From an uncultured Acidimicrobiaceae bacterium (lineage in GTDB: Bacteria > Actinomycetota > Acidimicrobiia > Acidimicrobiales > RAAP-2): a DNA stretch of 47,237 bases. Positions 1 through 9,084 of the stretch are shown in pieces (position 1 is the stretch's first letter; every line of letters begins with the position of its first letter). The notes under the pieces were generated by a model. The model was not told where the DNA came from. It saw only the letters and a list, made by a program, of their open reading frames with translations, and did not search any database. The stretch is taken from positions 1 through 47,237 of the forward strand of contig CALGFJ010000311.1 in NCBI GenBank assembly GCA_937881055.1, written 5' to 3'. The position numbers and the translations under genes are program-made.

Positions 1-532
1 GACGATTGTAAATCTTGGTGAGAATCAGATTCTTCTCCTGCAAGACGACGTCGAGTTTTTGCCGAAAGATCTTGGCGTCCAAGAGGTCTTGCACACGAAG
101 TCCGACCCGCGAGGACTTGTCGGCGTAGGCCGGACCGATCCCGCGCTTCGTCGTGCCCAGGGCGTTCTTGCCGAGGAAACGCTCCGTCAAGCGGTCTAAC
201 TCCTGATGATACGGCATTATCAGGTGGGCGTTGCCCGAGACGATTAGGCGCGAGACGTCGACGTTCTTGGAGCTCAACGAATCCAATTCAGCGAGCAGCA
301 CGGCGGGGTCGACCACGACACCGTTGCCGATGACCGGCGTGATCGACGGGTACAGAACGCCCGACGGGACGAGTTGCAGGGCGAACGCTTCGTCGTTGAC
401 GACGATGCGGTGACCGGCGTTGTGGCCACCCTGGTAGCGCACGACCATATCCATGTCACGAGACATGAGGTCGGTCAACTTCCCCTTACCTTCGTCACCC
501 CACTGGGTTCCGACGACCACCGTTGCGGGCAC
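1..532 (-). CDS. purA: Adenylosuccinate synthetase, N-terminal part (cut by window edge)
   Basis: PurA couples GTP hydrolysis to joining IMP and aspartate, the first step from IMP to AMP, in the cytoplasm. The first 177 codons are present. The phosphate-binding motif [11 protein letters not shown] lies at residues 8-18, followed by GGHNAGH, SGNAH and [14 protein letters not shown], all family hallmarks in order. The last usually reads GTTGRGIGP, so the Lys is a small deviation. The start is GTG at 532, chosen because GGAGGAG sits four bases upstream (537-543 on the plus strand) and because the conserved N-terminus begins there; there is no ATG at this position. The gene continues beyond position 1. 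It is monocistronic as far as visible. The identification is near certain. Confidence 0.96.
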   Translation of the reverse strand, partial: MPATVVVGTQWGDEGKGKLTDLMSRDMDMVVRYQGGHNAGHRIVVNDEAFALQLVPSGVLYPSITPVIGNGVVVDPAVLLAELDSLSSKNVDVSRLIVSGNAHLIMPYHQELDRLTERFLGKNALGTTKRGIGPAYADKSSRVGLRVQDLLDAKIFRQKLDVVLQEKNLILTKIYNR

Positions 533-633
533 TGGGCTCCTCCGAGTCGGCCTCGTTGCGAGCAAAGTCTACTTCACCGAAAATGCTCGCCCGTCTTCCG
601 GCGTGGCATCGAGCGGCGTACGATTCGTTGTTC

Positions 634-2331
634 TTAGGGTCCTCCCACGATCCCCGCGACGACGCCGGCGACATTCGTTGACCTGATTTTCGTGCAGACC
701 TCGTTGACACCAATCGTCACGAAGAACGAGGTCTGATTGAACTCGATTTGCAGCCGGTTCATGTTCTTCGGTTGACATGAACTTTTCGTGTAGTTCGCCG
801 CAGTCTCGATGCCCACGGTGACGCTCGCCTCGCCGCCCGACTGCCCCAGCATCGTCTTTCTCCCGCGTCCGGCCACCCGGATTTTGGTGGCCACGCGACC
901 GACCGGGACGTCACGGGAACCGGCAACCGGTTGGACGCGCGGTATCCCTGACAGCCAACAGGCCGGGGGTCCAAGTTCTTTGAACAGAATCGTGACGTAC
1001 GAGGTCCCCCCAGCCGCACCAGTTCTAGCGACTTTCGCGACCACGTCGTTCTCGCCGGAGCACAGAGACGACACCGGATCGTGACCGACGGGCAAGGGTG
1101 AAACCTTCGACCACGTAATCCCGTTTGACGTCAGATAAATTGGCCCGCCTTCGACGGTGACCACCGATCCGGTCGACCCGAACGTTGACTCGATCGCGGG
1201 AGCGCCATCGAAACCGTTAACGGTCGTGGCACTCCACCGTGAACCGCCGTTCGTACTGAACGTGACACCGCCGCCCGCACCCCCGACGAGACCGAAAAGG
1301 ATCTTCTTGTTGCCACTCAAGAGGAGAGAACTGGACGTGTCAACGATATTGCCGACCACGTTGCCTACTTCTTCATTGGACTTCGCTACGATGCTCCAGC
1401 GCAGTCCGTGGTCGTTCGATTGCCAAAGTTGATGAGCACCCTGATTCATGCCCCCATCCAGGTAGCAGTTGAGCAACCAATGACGTTGGCCGGGGTTGAG
1501 GAGTTGGTCGATGGTTATGTGTTCGCAGGGGTCCGCGAGAAGCGTCCACGAAACGCCGGCGTCATTCGTATCAAGAATCGACGACGCTGTTCCCTCGCCG
1601 CCGCCTTCCACGACAACGTCAGATCTCGACGACAGCGCAGTCAACACGACGACGGCCCGGTAGTTCGTCGCCCCCATCTTTGGGACCAAGTGCGAACTGA
1701 ACGGTTTGGTCGCGTCCAAGTGATACAGGGCCAACTCGCTCGGACACTTCAGAGGCCCATAATTCGGAATTGGCTCAGAGCACACGTCACTCGTGACGGT
1801 GATCGTTGATCCCGCGATCGCGAAGTTCGGCCAAATGCCCGCGGTGACCAGTTTCTTCCACGAGGTGCCGCCGTCATTCGTGACATAGATCGAGTCCTGA
1901 TAGGCCTGCACGTAGCCGAGATTGCGACTAACGAAATTTAGTGTCGGCACCGAAAACGGTTGGTTCCCAACGAATGAGTTCAGAGGTAATGGAGCAATGG
2001 TCGACCAAGTGTTGCCGGCGTCCTCGGTGTGGACGAGGTAGTACCGATTGACGCCGGGGCCGGTGCTCGCCGCTACGGCAACGCCATCATTGGCATTGAG
2101 CATGTCGACGTTTTCGATCTCGGTGAATACTCCGAGTGTCGTCGTCGTCAAGGGGGTTCCGGGCGACACGGTTCGAACGAGATCAGTGGACGACTTTGCG
2201 CTTACTGCGTTGGGCGTCGCCACGATCGACACGGCGACGAAGATCAAGCTCGTCAAGGCACCACGGACAAGTCTCGTCGACGAAGCGGAGTATGCAACGT
2301 TTCCGATTACCCAGCGTCGCGACGCACCCAT
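634..2331 (-). CDS. Secreted Asp-box (BNR/sialidase-type) beta-propeller protein, function unknown
   Basis: A 565-residue exported protein. A basic N-terminus with RR is followed by a hydrophobic stretch and a plausible signal-peptidase site after NAVSA. The body carries at least six Asp-box-like turns: TEDAGNTW, TNDGGTSW, TNDAGVSW, SNDHGLRW, STNGGSRW and TSNGITW. This spacing is typical of sialidase or YCF48-like beta-propellers. The last 120 residues are a separate Cys-containing segment (CWLSGIPRV, KSSCQP, VNEVC) that resembles DUF4232-type actinobacterial domains. No catalytic Arg triad of sialidases was recognised, so enzyme activity should not be assumed. ATG at 2331 has GGGGA very close upstream; an in-frame TTG at 2346 is possible but has no clear ribosome site. 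It follows hspR by about 100 bases and may be its own unit. Confidence 0.72.
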   Translation of the reverse strand: MGASRRWVIGNVAYSASSTRLVRGALTSLIFVAVSIVATPNAVSAKSSTDLVRTVSPGTPLTTTTLGVFTEIENVDMLNANDGVAVAASTGPGVNRYYLVHTEDAGNTWSTIAPLPLNSFVGNQPFSVPTLNFVSRNLGYVQAYQDSIYVTNDGGTSWKKLVTAGIWPNFAIAGSTITVTSDVCSEPIPNYGPLKCPSELALYHLDATKPFSSHLVPKMGATNYRAVVVLTALSSRSDVVVEGGGEGTASSILDTNDAGVSWTLLADPCEHITIDQLLNPGQRHWLLNCYLDGGMNQGAHQLWQSNDHGLRWSIVAKSNEEVGNVVGNIVDTSSSLLLSGNKKILFGLVGGAGGGVTFSTNGGSRWSATTVNGFDGAPAIESTFGSTGSVVTVEGGPIYLTSNGITWSKVSPLPVGHDPVSSLCSGENDVVAKVARTGAAGGTSYVTILFKELGPPACWLSGIPRVQPVAGSRDVPVGRVATKIRVAGRGRKTMLGQSGGEASVTVGIETAANYTKSSCQPKNMNRLQIEFNQTSFFVTIGVNEVCTKIRSTNVAGVVAGIVGGP

Positions 2332-2428
2332 TTCCCCATTATGCAAGAGTCCGGCGCAACCGTCTTATTTGTCATTGCACCGTCAAGCGCGACTCACAAT
2401 CCCTCAATGAGAGGCGATGAGGAGCGGA

Positions 2429-2827
2429 CTACGGACTCTCCCGGAGTCGCCGACGGGCGTCAATGAATTCGGCGATGGTGTTTTGGATCGGGACGAGGTC
2501 GCGTCGGTACTGGCGATGCGTCTCTTCGACATTGGAGCGGCCCTGATCGAGTGCGGCCGCGAGTCGGACGCGAAGGTCGGCGAGTTCGGCCTCGAGACGA
2601 ATGATCTTCTTGACGCCCTCGAGGTTGACGCCCTCGTTGGTCAGCTCTTGGATTCGTCGAAGTGCTGCGAGGTCCGCATCAGAGAAGCGCCGTGATCCGC
2701 CACTCGTGCGCTGAGGGTTCAAGAGTCCACCGCGCTCGTAGTTGCGAAGCGTCTGTGGGTGGACACCCGCCAACTCGGCGAACACCGAGATCACGTAGAC
2801 GGCGTGATTTTGTTGGCGTTCATCCAT
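2429..2827 (-). CDS. hspR: HspR, MerR-family heat-shock repressor
   Basis: HspR represses the dnaK operon in actinobacteria and acts with DnaK as co-repressor. This 132-residue protein has the MerR-type winged helix at residues 11-80. The core reads VHPQTLRNYERGGLL and RRFSDADLAALRRIQEL, followed by a helical coiled segment (EGVKKIIRLEAELADLR). The C-terminal tail RRRLRESP is basic. Its start codon lies inside the end of dnaJ (8-base overlap), so it is translationally coupled as the last gene of dnaK-grpE-dnaJ-hspR. A matching inverted repeat precedes dnaK (6306-6326), which supports autoregulation of the whole operon. Confidence 0.94.
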   Translation of the reverse strand: MDERQQNHAVYVISVFAELAGVHPQTLRNYERGGLLNPQRTSGGSRRFSDADLAALRRIQELTNEGVNLEGVKKIIRLEAELADLRVRLAAALDQGRSNVEETHRQYRRDLVPIQNTIAEFIDARRRLRESP

Positions 2828-3917
2828 TCGCTACCCCTTCTTTTAGAGCGACGGCCAATTTTTCGACTGCCATCTTCTGTTCTTTGTTCAGCTTCTTGGG
2901 AATCGTGACGTTGACGGTGACCAAGAGGTCGCCCGCGGCGTGCTTGCCACCGGCGGGAACGCCGCGGCCACGCACGCGCATCGTGGTCGACGGTTGCGTG
3001 CCGGCGGGGATCTTCAACGTCACTGGTTCATCGAGCGTCGGTACTTCGACGGTCGTGCCAAGCATCGCGGCCGTAAGCGCAACGTTGACGCTCGTCGTGA
3101 CGTTGCGGCCACGACGATCGAAGCGAGCGTCCGGCGACACGTGGACGTCGACGAAGAGGTCACCGGGGGGACCGCCGTGGGTCCCCGGATTGCCCTTGCC
3201 TTTCAGCTTGATGCGTTGCCCGTCATTGACGCCCGCGGGAATGCGGACGTTGACCTTTCGCGACGACGGTTCGCGGCCGGTGCCGTGACACGTCGGACAC
3301 GGCGTCACGATTCGTCCGCCGCGTCCCTGGCAGACCGGGCAGACACTGGACATCGCGAACGGTCCCTGGTCGTCATTGAGTACGCCGCGACCACCGCAGC
3401 GCTCGCAGGTGACGAATCCCGTACCGGGCGCGGCACCACTCCCCTTGCAGGTGTGGCACGCCTCGTTGCTCGGCAGGTTCACCGACGTCGTCACGCCCAC
3501 GACGGCGTCGCGAAAACCCAGGTGTAGCGCCGTTTCGAGATCAGCGCCGCGCTGTGCTCGCTGACGCCGTCCCCCACCGAACAGTCCTCCGAAGAGGTCG
3601 CCGAGGTCGCCGAAGTCGCCCGTTTGGAAGTTGAAACCGCCCGCCCCCGGACCACTCGGACCGCCCGGTCCGCCGAACCCGGCCGCGGCCGGTCCGAGAC
3701 GACGAACGTCGTCGTACTCCTTGCGTTTCTCCTTGTCGCCGAGCACGTCGTAGGCGACCGAAACCTCTTTGAACTTCTCCTCGGAGCCGGGATTGGTATC
3801 GGGGTGCGACGACTTCGCCAACTTGCGATAGGCGCGCGTGATTTCCTTCTCGGTCGCGCTCGAAGAGAGTCCTAGGACCTTGTAGTAGTCCTTGTCGAAC
3901 CACTCTCGTTCGACCAT
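2820..3917 (-). CDS. dnaJ: Chaperone protein DnaJ
   Basis: DnaJ delivers unfolded clients to DnaK and stimulates its ATPase. The 365-residue protein has all four parts in order. The J domain spans residues 8-73 with the HPD tripeptide (SSHPDTNPG). A Gly/Phe-rich linker follows at about 80-120 (GGLFGGG). Four zinc-finger repeats of the form CxxCxGxG come next (CHTCKGSG, CERCGGRG, CPVCQGRG, CPTCHGTG), then two substrate-binding beta domains. This is a full type I DnaJ; the J-domain spacing and the short G/F region fit the DnaJ2-like actinobacterial copy. It starts four bases after the grpE stop and overlaps hspR. Confidence 0.96.
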   Translation of the reverse strand: MVEREWFDKDYYKVLGLSSSATEKEITRAYRKLAKSSHPDTNPGSEEKFKEVSVAYDVLGDKEKRKEYDDVRRLGPAAAGFGGPGGPSGPGAGGFNFQTGDFGDLGDLFGGLFGGGRRQRAQRGADLETALHLGFRDAVVGVTTSVNLPSNEACHTCKGSGAAPGTGFVTCERCGGRGVLNDDQGPFAMSSVCPVCQGRGGRIVTPCPTCHGTGREPSSRKVNVRIPAGVNDGQRIKLKGKGNPGTHGGPPGDLFVDVHVSPDARFDRRGRNVTTSVNVALTAAMLGTTVEVPTLDEPVTLKIPAGTQPSTTMRVRGRGVPAGGKHAAGDLLVTVNVTIPKKLNKEQKMAVEKLAVALKEGVANG

Positions 3918-3921
3918 CGAG

Positions 3922-4416
3922 TCAGCCTCGAACTTTCACCATCGCAGGACGTAGAACCGAACCCTTCCAACGGTAACCGGCGCGAAGAACGTCTTCGACC
4001 ACGGGTCCCTCGTCACCTTCGACGTGTGCGACCGCGTCGTGCACTTGGGGGTTGAACTCGACACCGACGGCGTCGATGCGCTCGAGCCCCTCTTTGGCGA
4101 GGGCGTCGAGCAGGAGACCCCTCGCTTGATCCAGGGCCTCGGCCTCTTCGGACGGGGCGCTCGAAAAGTGAGCGGCCGCGAGGTCGAAGGCGTCGAGCAC
4201 GGGCAACATCTTGACGACGACTTCACCGGCTGCGCGGTCCGCGGCGTCGATTGACGAACGCGCCACGCGCTTGCGGTAGTTCTCGAAGTCGGCCTGCAGT
4301 CGTTGGAGCGCGTCCAGGTACTCGTCGCGTTCGCGTTCTACGTCAGAGCGTTCGTCAACGACCTCCGTGACGACCTCGGCCGCCACGGTGTCGTTTTCCA
4401 CTACGTCATCACTCAT
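3922..4416 (-). CDS. grpE: Nucleotide exchange factor GrpE
   Basis: GrpE releases ADP from DnaK. The 164-residue protein has an acidic N-terminus and then a long coiled coil that includes the typical RLQADFENYRKR segment at about residues 39-50. The C-terminal beta domain carries FNPQVHDAVAHVEG and ends with RPAMVKVRG. Two bases separate it from the dnaK stop, and the dnaJ start lies four bases downstream, so the genes are cotranscribed. Length and motifs are ordinary for actinobacteria. Confidence 0.95.
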   Translation of the reverse strand: MSDDVVENDTVAAEVVTEVVDERSDVERERDEYLDALQRLQADFENYRKRVARSSIDAADRAAGEVVVKMLPVLDAFDLAAAHFSSAPSEEAEALDQARGLLLDALAKEGLERIDAVGVEFNPQVHDAVAHVEGDEGPVVEDVLRAGYRWKGSVLRPAMVKVRG

Positions 4417-4418
4417 GA

Positions 4419-6230
<1,812 letters not shown>

Positions 6231-6295
6231 GAAAATCTCCTTGATTCGTTTTCTTCCTCGCCGGACCATCCGGAGGGTCAGAACTCACTACAACC

Positions 6296-6325
6296 AGTGT
6301 ACAGAGTTGAGCCTCTTCTTGTCAA
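6296..6325 (-). promoter_or_regulatory. Probable dnaK operon promoter
   Basis: Reading the minus strand, a perfect -35 TTGACA (plus 6320-6325) is followed 18 bases later by TACACT (plus 6296-6301) as -10. The dnaK start is about 66 bases beyond the -10. The spacer contains most of the HAIR-like inverted repeat, as expected for repression by HspR. Confidence 0.7.
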
Positions 6326-6326
6326 G
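6306..6326 (-). promoter_or_regulatory. HAIR-like HspR operator
   Basis: The minus strand reads CTTGAC-N9-CTCAAC. The HspR-associated inverted repeat of streptomycetes and mycobacteria is CTTGAGT-N7-ACTCAAG, which is CTTGAG-N9-CTCAAG. Spacing is exact, and the only mismatches are the last base of each six-base half. It overlaps the dnaK -35 and spacer, and also the -35 of the opposing gpmA promoter. Confidence 0.7.
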
Positions 6327-6347
6327 AAAATATATAGGTCTTATAAC
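6319..6347 (+). promoter_or_regulatory. Probable gpmA promoter, overlapping the dnaK promoter
   Basis: TTGTCA (6319-6324) and TATAAC (6342-6347) are separated by exactly 17 bases on the plus strand. The -35 overlaps the dnaK -35 on the other strand and the operator half-site. The local sequence is AT-rich (aaaatatata) in an otherwise GC-rich area. The leader to the gpmA start would be about 80 bases. Confidence 0.55.
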
Positions 6348-6434
6348 ACTTTTAGAAAGGCCAGTGATTAGAAGGCCCCCGAGCGCCTACGGACCTCTCA
6401 TTGAGTCTTCGAGCACCCGATGTACGCTGGTTCG

Positions 6435-7190
6435 GTGCCTGACCTTATTCTCGTGCGCCACGGCCAATCGGCCTGGAACGAACTGAATCTCTTCACCGGC
6501 TGGACCGACGTCGATCTCACGCCCCAGGGCGAATCCGAAGCTCAATCTGCGGGCGAACTCGTGGCCGCCGAGTCCGACCTGGACCTTCGCGTCCTGCACA
6601 CGTCGGTACTGACGAGGGCCATCCGCACCGCCGAGATCACCCTCCACGCCGCCGGCAGGTCGTGGCTCCCGGTTCGGCGCACGTGGCGACTGAACGAGCG
6701 CCACTACGGCGATCTCACGGGTAAGGACAAGAAGGAGACCGCGGAGCAGTTCGGCATCGAGCAGGTCAAGCTCTGGCGACGATCGTACGACGTTCCCCCG
6801 CCGCCCATGCCCGAAGGCGATCCCCGCAGCAGCCTCACCGACCCGCGCTATCGCGACGTGCCGGCCGAGTTCATCCCGGCGACCGAGTGTCTGAAGGACG
6901 TCGTCGCTCGGGTGACGCCGTACTTCGCCGACGTGATCGTCGAAGACCTCCGTAGCGAGGCCGTGCGCGGTGGCGCGGTCATCGTCGTCGCCCACGGCAA
7001 CTCCATTCGCGCCCTTCGCATGGTCCTCCAGAACATCCCCGAGGACGAGATCGCCGAACTCGAGATCCCGACCGGTATCCCGTACCGCGTGACGCTGGAC
7101 GACGGGCTCAACATCCTCGAGGCCGACTACCTGGGTGACCCCTCGGCCGCGGCGGCGGCGGCCGAGGCCGTCGCGCGCCAGGCCGGGTAG
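6435..7190 (+). CDS. gpmA: 2,3-bisphosphoglycerate-dependent phosphoglycerate mutase
   Basis: Interconverts 3- and 2-phosphoglycerate in glycolysis and gluconeogenesis. The protein (251 residues from GTG at 6435) begins VPDLILVRHGQSAWN, with the catalytic His in the RHG motif and the LNLFTGWTDVDLT segment. It continues with the ERHYGDLTGKDK signature, which carries the acid Glu, and ends the core with VAHGNSIRAL, the second catalytic His. Length matches the dPGM family. GTG at 6435 is preferred because family members start just before this strand; an in-frame ATG at 6420 would add five residues. Neither start has a good ribosome site. Its stop codon abuts the stop of the convergent glnK with no gap. 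Confidence 0.94.
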   Translation: MPDLILVRHGQSAWNELNLFTGWTDVDLTPQGESEAQSAGELVAAESDLDLRVLHTSVLTRAIRTAEITLHAAGRSWLPVRRTWRLNERHYGDLTGKDKKETAEQFGIEQVKLWRRSYDVPPPPMPEGDPRSSLTDPRYRDVPAEFIPATECLKDVVARVTPYFADVIVEDLRSEAVRGGAVIVVAHGNSIRALRMVLQNIPEDEIAELEIPTGIPYRVTLDDGLNILEADYLGDPSAAAAAAEAVARQAG

Positions 7191-7529
7191 CTACAGCGCC
7201 GAGGGACCGCGTTCGTTGGTGCGGATCCGCACCACGTGCTCGATATCGGTGACCCACGCCACGCCGTCACCAATGGTGTCGGTGCGCGCCGCTTGGACGA
7301 TCGCGTCGATCAGCGTGTCGACCAGTTCGTCCGTGCAGATGATCTCGACGCGGATCTTGTCCACGAAGTCGAACTCGTACTCCTTGCCCCGGTAGATCTC
7401 AATGTGACCCCCGGCGTGGCCGAAACCTCGAGCTTGGGTGACGGTCATGCCGGTGATGCCGACGTCCTTGACCGCGGTCTTCACCTCATCGAGCTTGAAC
7501 GGCTTGACGACTGCGGTGACTATCTTCAT
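7191..7529 (-). CDS. glnK: Nitrogen regulatory PII protein
   Basis: PII proteins bind ATP/ADP and 2-oxoglutarate and gate the ammonium channel. The 112-residue protein has the full fold. MKIVTAVVKPFKLDEVK is the N-terminal strand-helix. The T-loop (FGHAGGHIEIYRGKEYEFDF) holds the Tyr in the position that is uridylylated or adenylylated in other bacteria. RTDTIGDGVAWV and RIRTNERG form the nucleotide-binding end. It starts nine bases after amt, the conserved amtB-glnK pairing, so its likely partner is that transporter. Confidence 0.95.
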   Translation of the reverse strand: MKIVTAVVKPFKLDEVKTAVKDVGITGMTVTQARGFGHAGGHIEIYRGKEYEFDFVDKIRVEIICTDELVDTLIDAIVQAARTDTIGDGVAWVTDIEHVVRIRTNERGPSAL

Positions 7530-7538
7530 TGTCTCTCC

Positions 7539-8951
7539 TTAGACGTTGTCGGAGTGTAGGTGGCTGGGTGTATCGAGCGGCTCACCGAAGGTCGGCTCCG
7601 GATAGGCCTCTTCTTCGTGAATCGCCACGTCTCCGATGCGCAGTGTCTCTTCATCTTCACGCAGTCCTCCGAGTACCCACTTCACAAAGTAGAAGATGAT
7701 GGCGGTGGCGGTGGCGGTCCAGCAGATGATCCAGGCGGCCGCCAAGAACTGTTCCCAGAGTTGATGAAACGAATGGCCGTAGAACCACCCACTTACGGAG
7801 AACTCTCCGGACCCCTTGTAGTGCTTGCCGGCCACCCCATACTCCGTCATGTGCGGGTCCGCGAGGATTCCGACCAACAGACCACCGATGAGACCGGCGA
7901 TGCCGTGGGTGTAGACCACGCCGAGGGCGTCATCGACCTTGGAGAAGGGGCGGACCTTGGAGAGGTAGTTCCACGCGAACCACACGACGGTCGAGGAGAT
8001 CAGACCCACGAAGATCGCGCCCGTACCGTTCACGAAACCGGCGCTTGGAGTGATTGCGACGAGTCCGCAGAGCATGCCGTTGATGGCGCCGAGGAACGTG
8101 GGCTTCTTCTGCTTCGAGAGGAACATGTCCCACAGCAACCACGTGATGACTCCGACGGCCGTGGCGACGTTGGTGTTGAGCACCGCCGAGGCCGCCGAGG
8201 CTCCGGCGTAGAAGGGGTCGCCGCCGTTGAAGCCGTTCCAGCCGAGCCAGATGATGCCCGCGCCCACGGCGACCATCATCAGGTTGCTCGGGAAGGCGTT
8301 CTCACGGTCCTGCCAACGACGTGGTCCGAGGATCGCCGCACCGGTGAAGGCCGCGACGCCCGCTGAGAGGTGGATGACGTAGCCACCGGAGAAGTCGACC
8401 GCACCCTTTTGCGCGAAGAACCCACCACCCCACAAGAGCGCGGCGTTGACGCAGTAGACGCCCGTGATCCAGAGCGGCACGATCAAGAGCCACGCCTTGA
8501 ACTTGAGTCGCCCGACGAACGCCCCGACGAACAAGAGCGGCGTGATGGCCGCGAAGACGAACTGGAAGTAGGCCAGCGTCGCGGTCGGGAAGTGGAAGGG
8601 GATCAGGGTATTCGCACCCGAAACGGCCTGTCCCTGTTCCGAGCTCGCGGTCGCGAGCGGCGTGAAGTGACCGATGAACCCGCTCCAGAACGAACCCGTG
8701 GCGCCAAAGTGCGCGAGCGGGCCGAAGGCCAGGTTGTAGCCCCAGAGCATCCACACGATGAGCGTGATCGAGAAGCCCGAGAAGATCATCAACATCGTGT
8801 TGACGATCCACTTCTTTCGCACGAGTCCGCCGTAGAGGACGGCGAGACCCGGCAAGCTCATCAGACCGACCAACGTGGCGGCGGTGAGCTGCCACGTGTT
8901 GTCAGCGGGATTCAGCCAATGGGGATACGGGATGTTCACTGCTGAGAGCAC
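7539..8951 (-). CDS. amt: Ammonium transporter, Amt/MEP family
   Basis: Integral membrane channel for NH4+/NH3, 470 residues with about eleven hydrophobic helices. The twin pore histidines are present in GGYVIHLSAG and in VYTHGIAGLIGG. FNGGDPF and other family turns are also seen. GTG at 8951 was chosen because GAGGAG lies five bases upstream; a GTG at 8969 is in frame but has poorer context. It is followed directly by glnK. A GlnR-type box lies at 9023-9060, suggesting nitrogen-starvation induction. The C-terminal acidic cytoplasmic tail is extended, as in other actinobacterial Amt proteins. Confidence 0.95.
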   Translation of the reverse strand: MLSAVNIPYPHWLNPADNTWQLTAATLVGLMSLPGLAVLYGGLVRKKWIVNTMLMIFSGFSITLIVWMLWGYNLAFGPLAHFGATGSFWSGFIGHFTPLATASSEQGQAVSGANTLIPFHFPTATLAYFQFVFAAITPLLFVGAFVGRLKFKAWLLIVPLWITGVYCVNAALLWGGGFFAQKGAVDFSGGYVIHLSAGVAAFTGAAILGPRRWQDRENAFPSNLMMVAVGAGIIWLGWNGFNGGDPFYAGASAASAVLNTNVATAVGVITWLLWDMFLSKQKKPTFLGAINGMLCGLVAITPSAGFVNGTGAIFVGLISSTVVWFAWNYLSKVRPFSKVDDALGVVYTHGIAGLIGGLLVGILADPHMTEYGVAGKHYKGSGEFSVSGWFYGHSFHQLWEQFLAAAWIICWTATATAIIFYFVKWVLGGLREDEETLRIGDVAIHEEEAYPEPTFGEPLDTPSHLHSDNV

Positions 8952-9022
8952 GTCCACTCCTCGGGTCACTAGGAGAGGGCGACGCTGACCTCAAGTTGAT
9001 GGCACCAGTGTCCCAACCGAGG

Positions 9023-9060
9023 ATTTCGAAACCGTTAGCAACGGGTTTCGAGAGTGTTAA
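9023..9060 (-). promoter_or_regulatory. GlnR-type box upstream of amt-glnK
   Basis: On the minus strand the order is TTAAC-N6-GAAAC-N6-CTAAC-N6-GAAAT. The actinobacterial GlnR consensus is gTnAC-N6-GaAAc repeated with six-base gaps. All three gaps are exactly six, and 16 of the 18 defined positions agree (both mismatches are the weakly conserved first G or last C). It lies about 70 bases before the amt start. Confidence 0.65.
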
Positions 9061-9084
9061 CAAGGACTGCTTCTAAGGAAGCCT

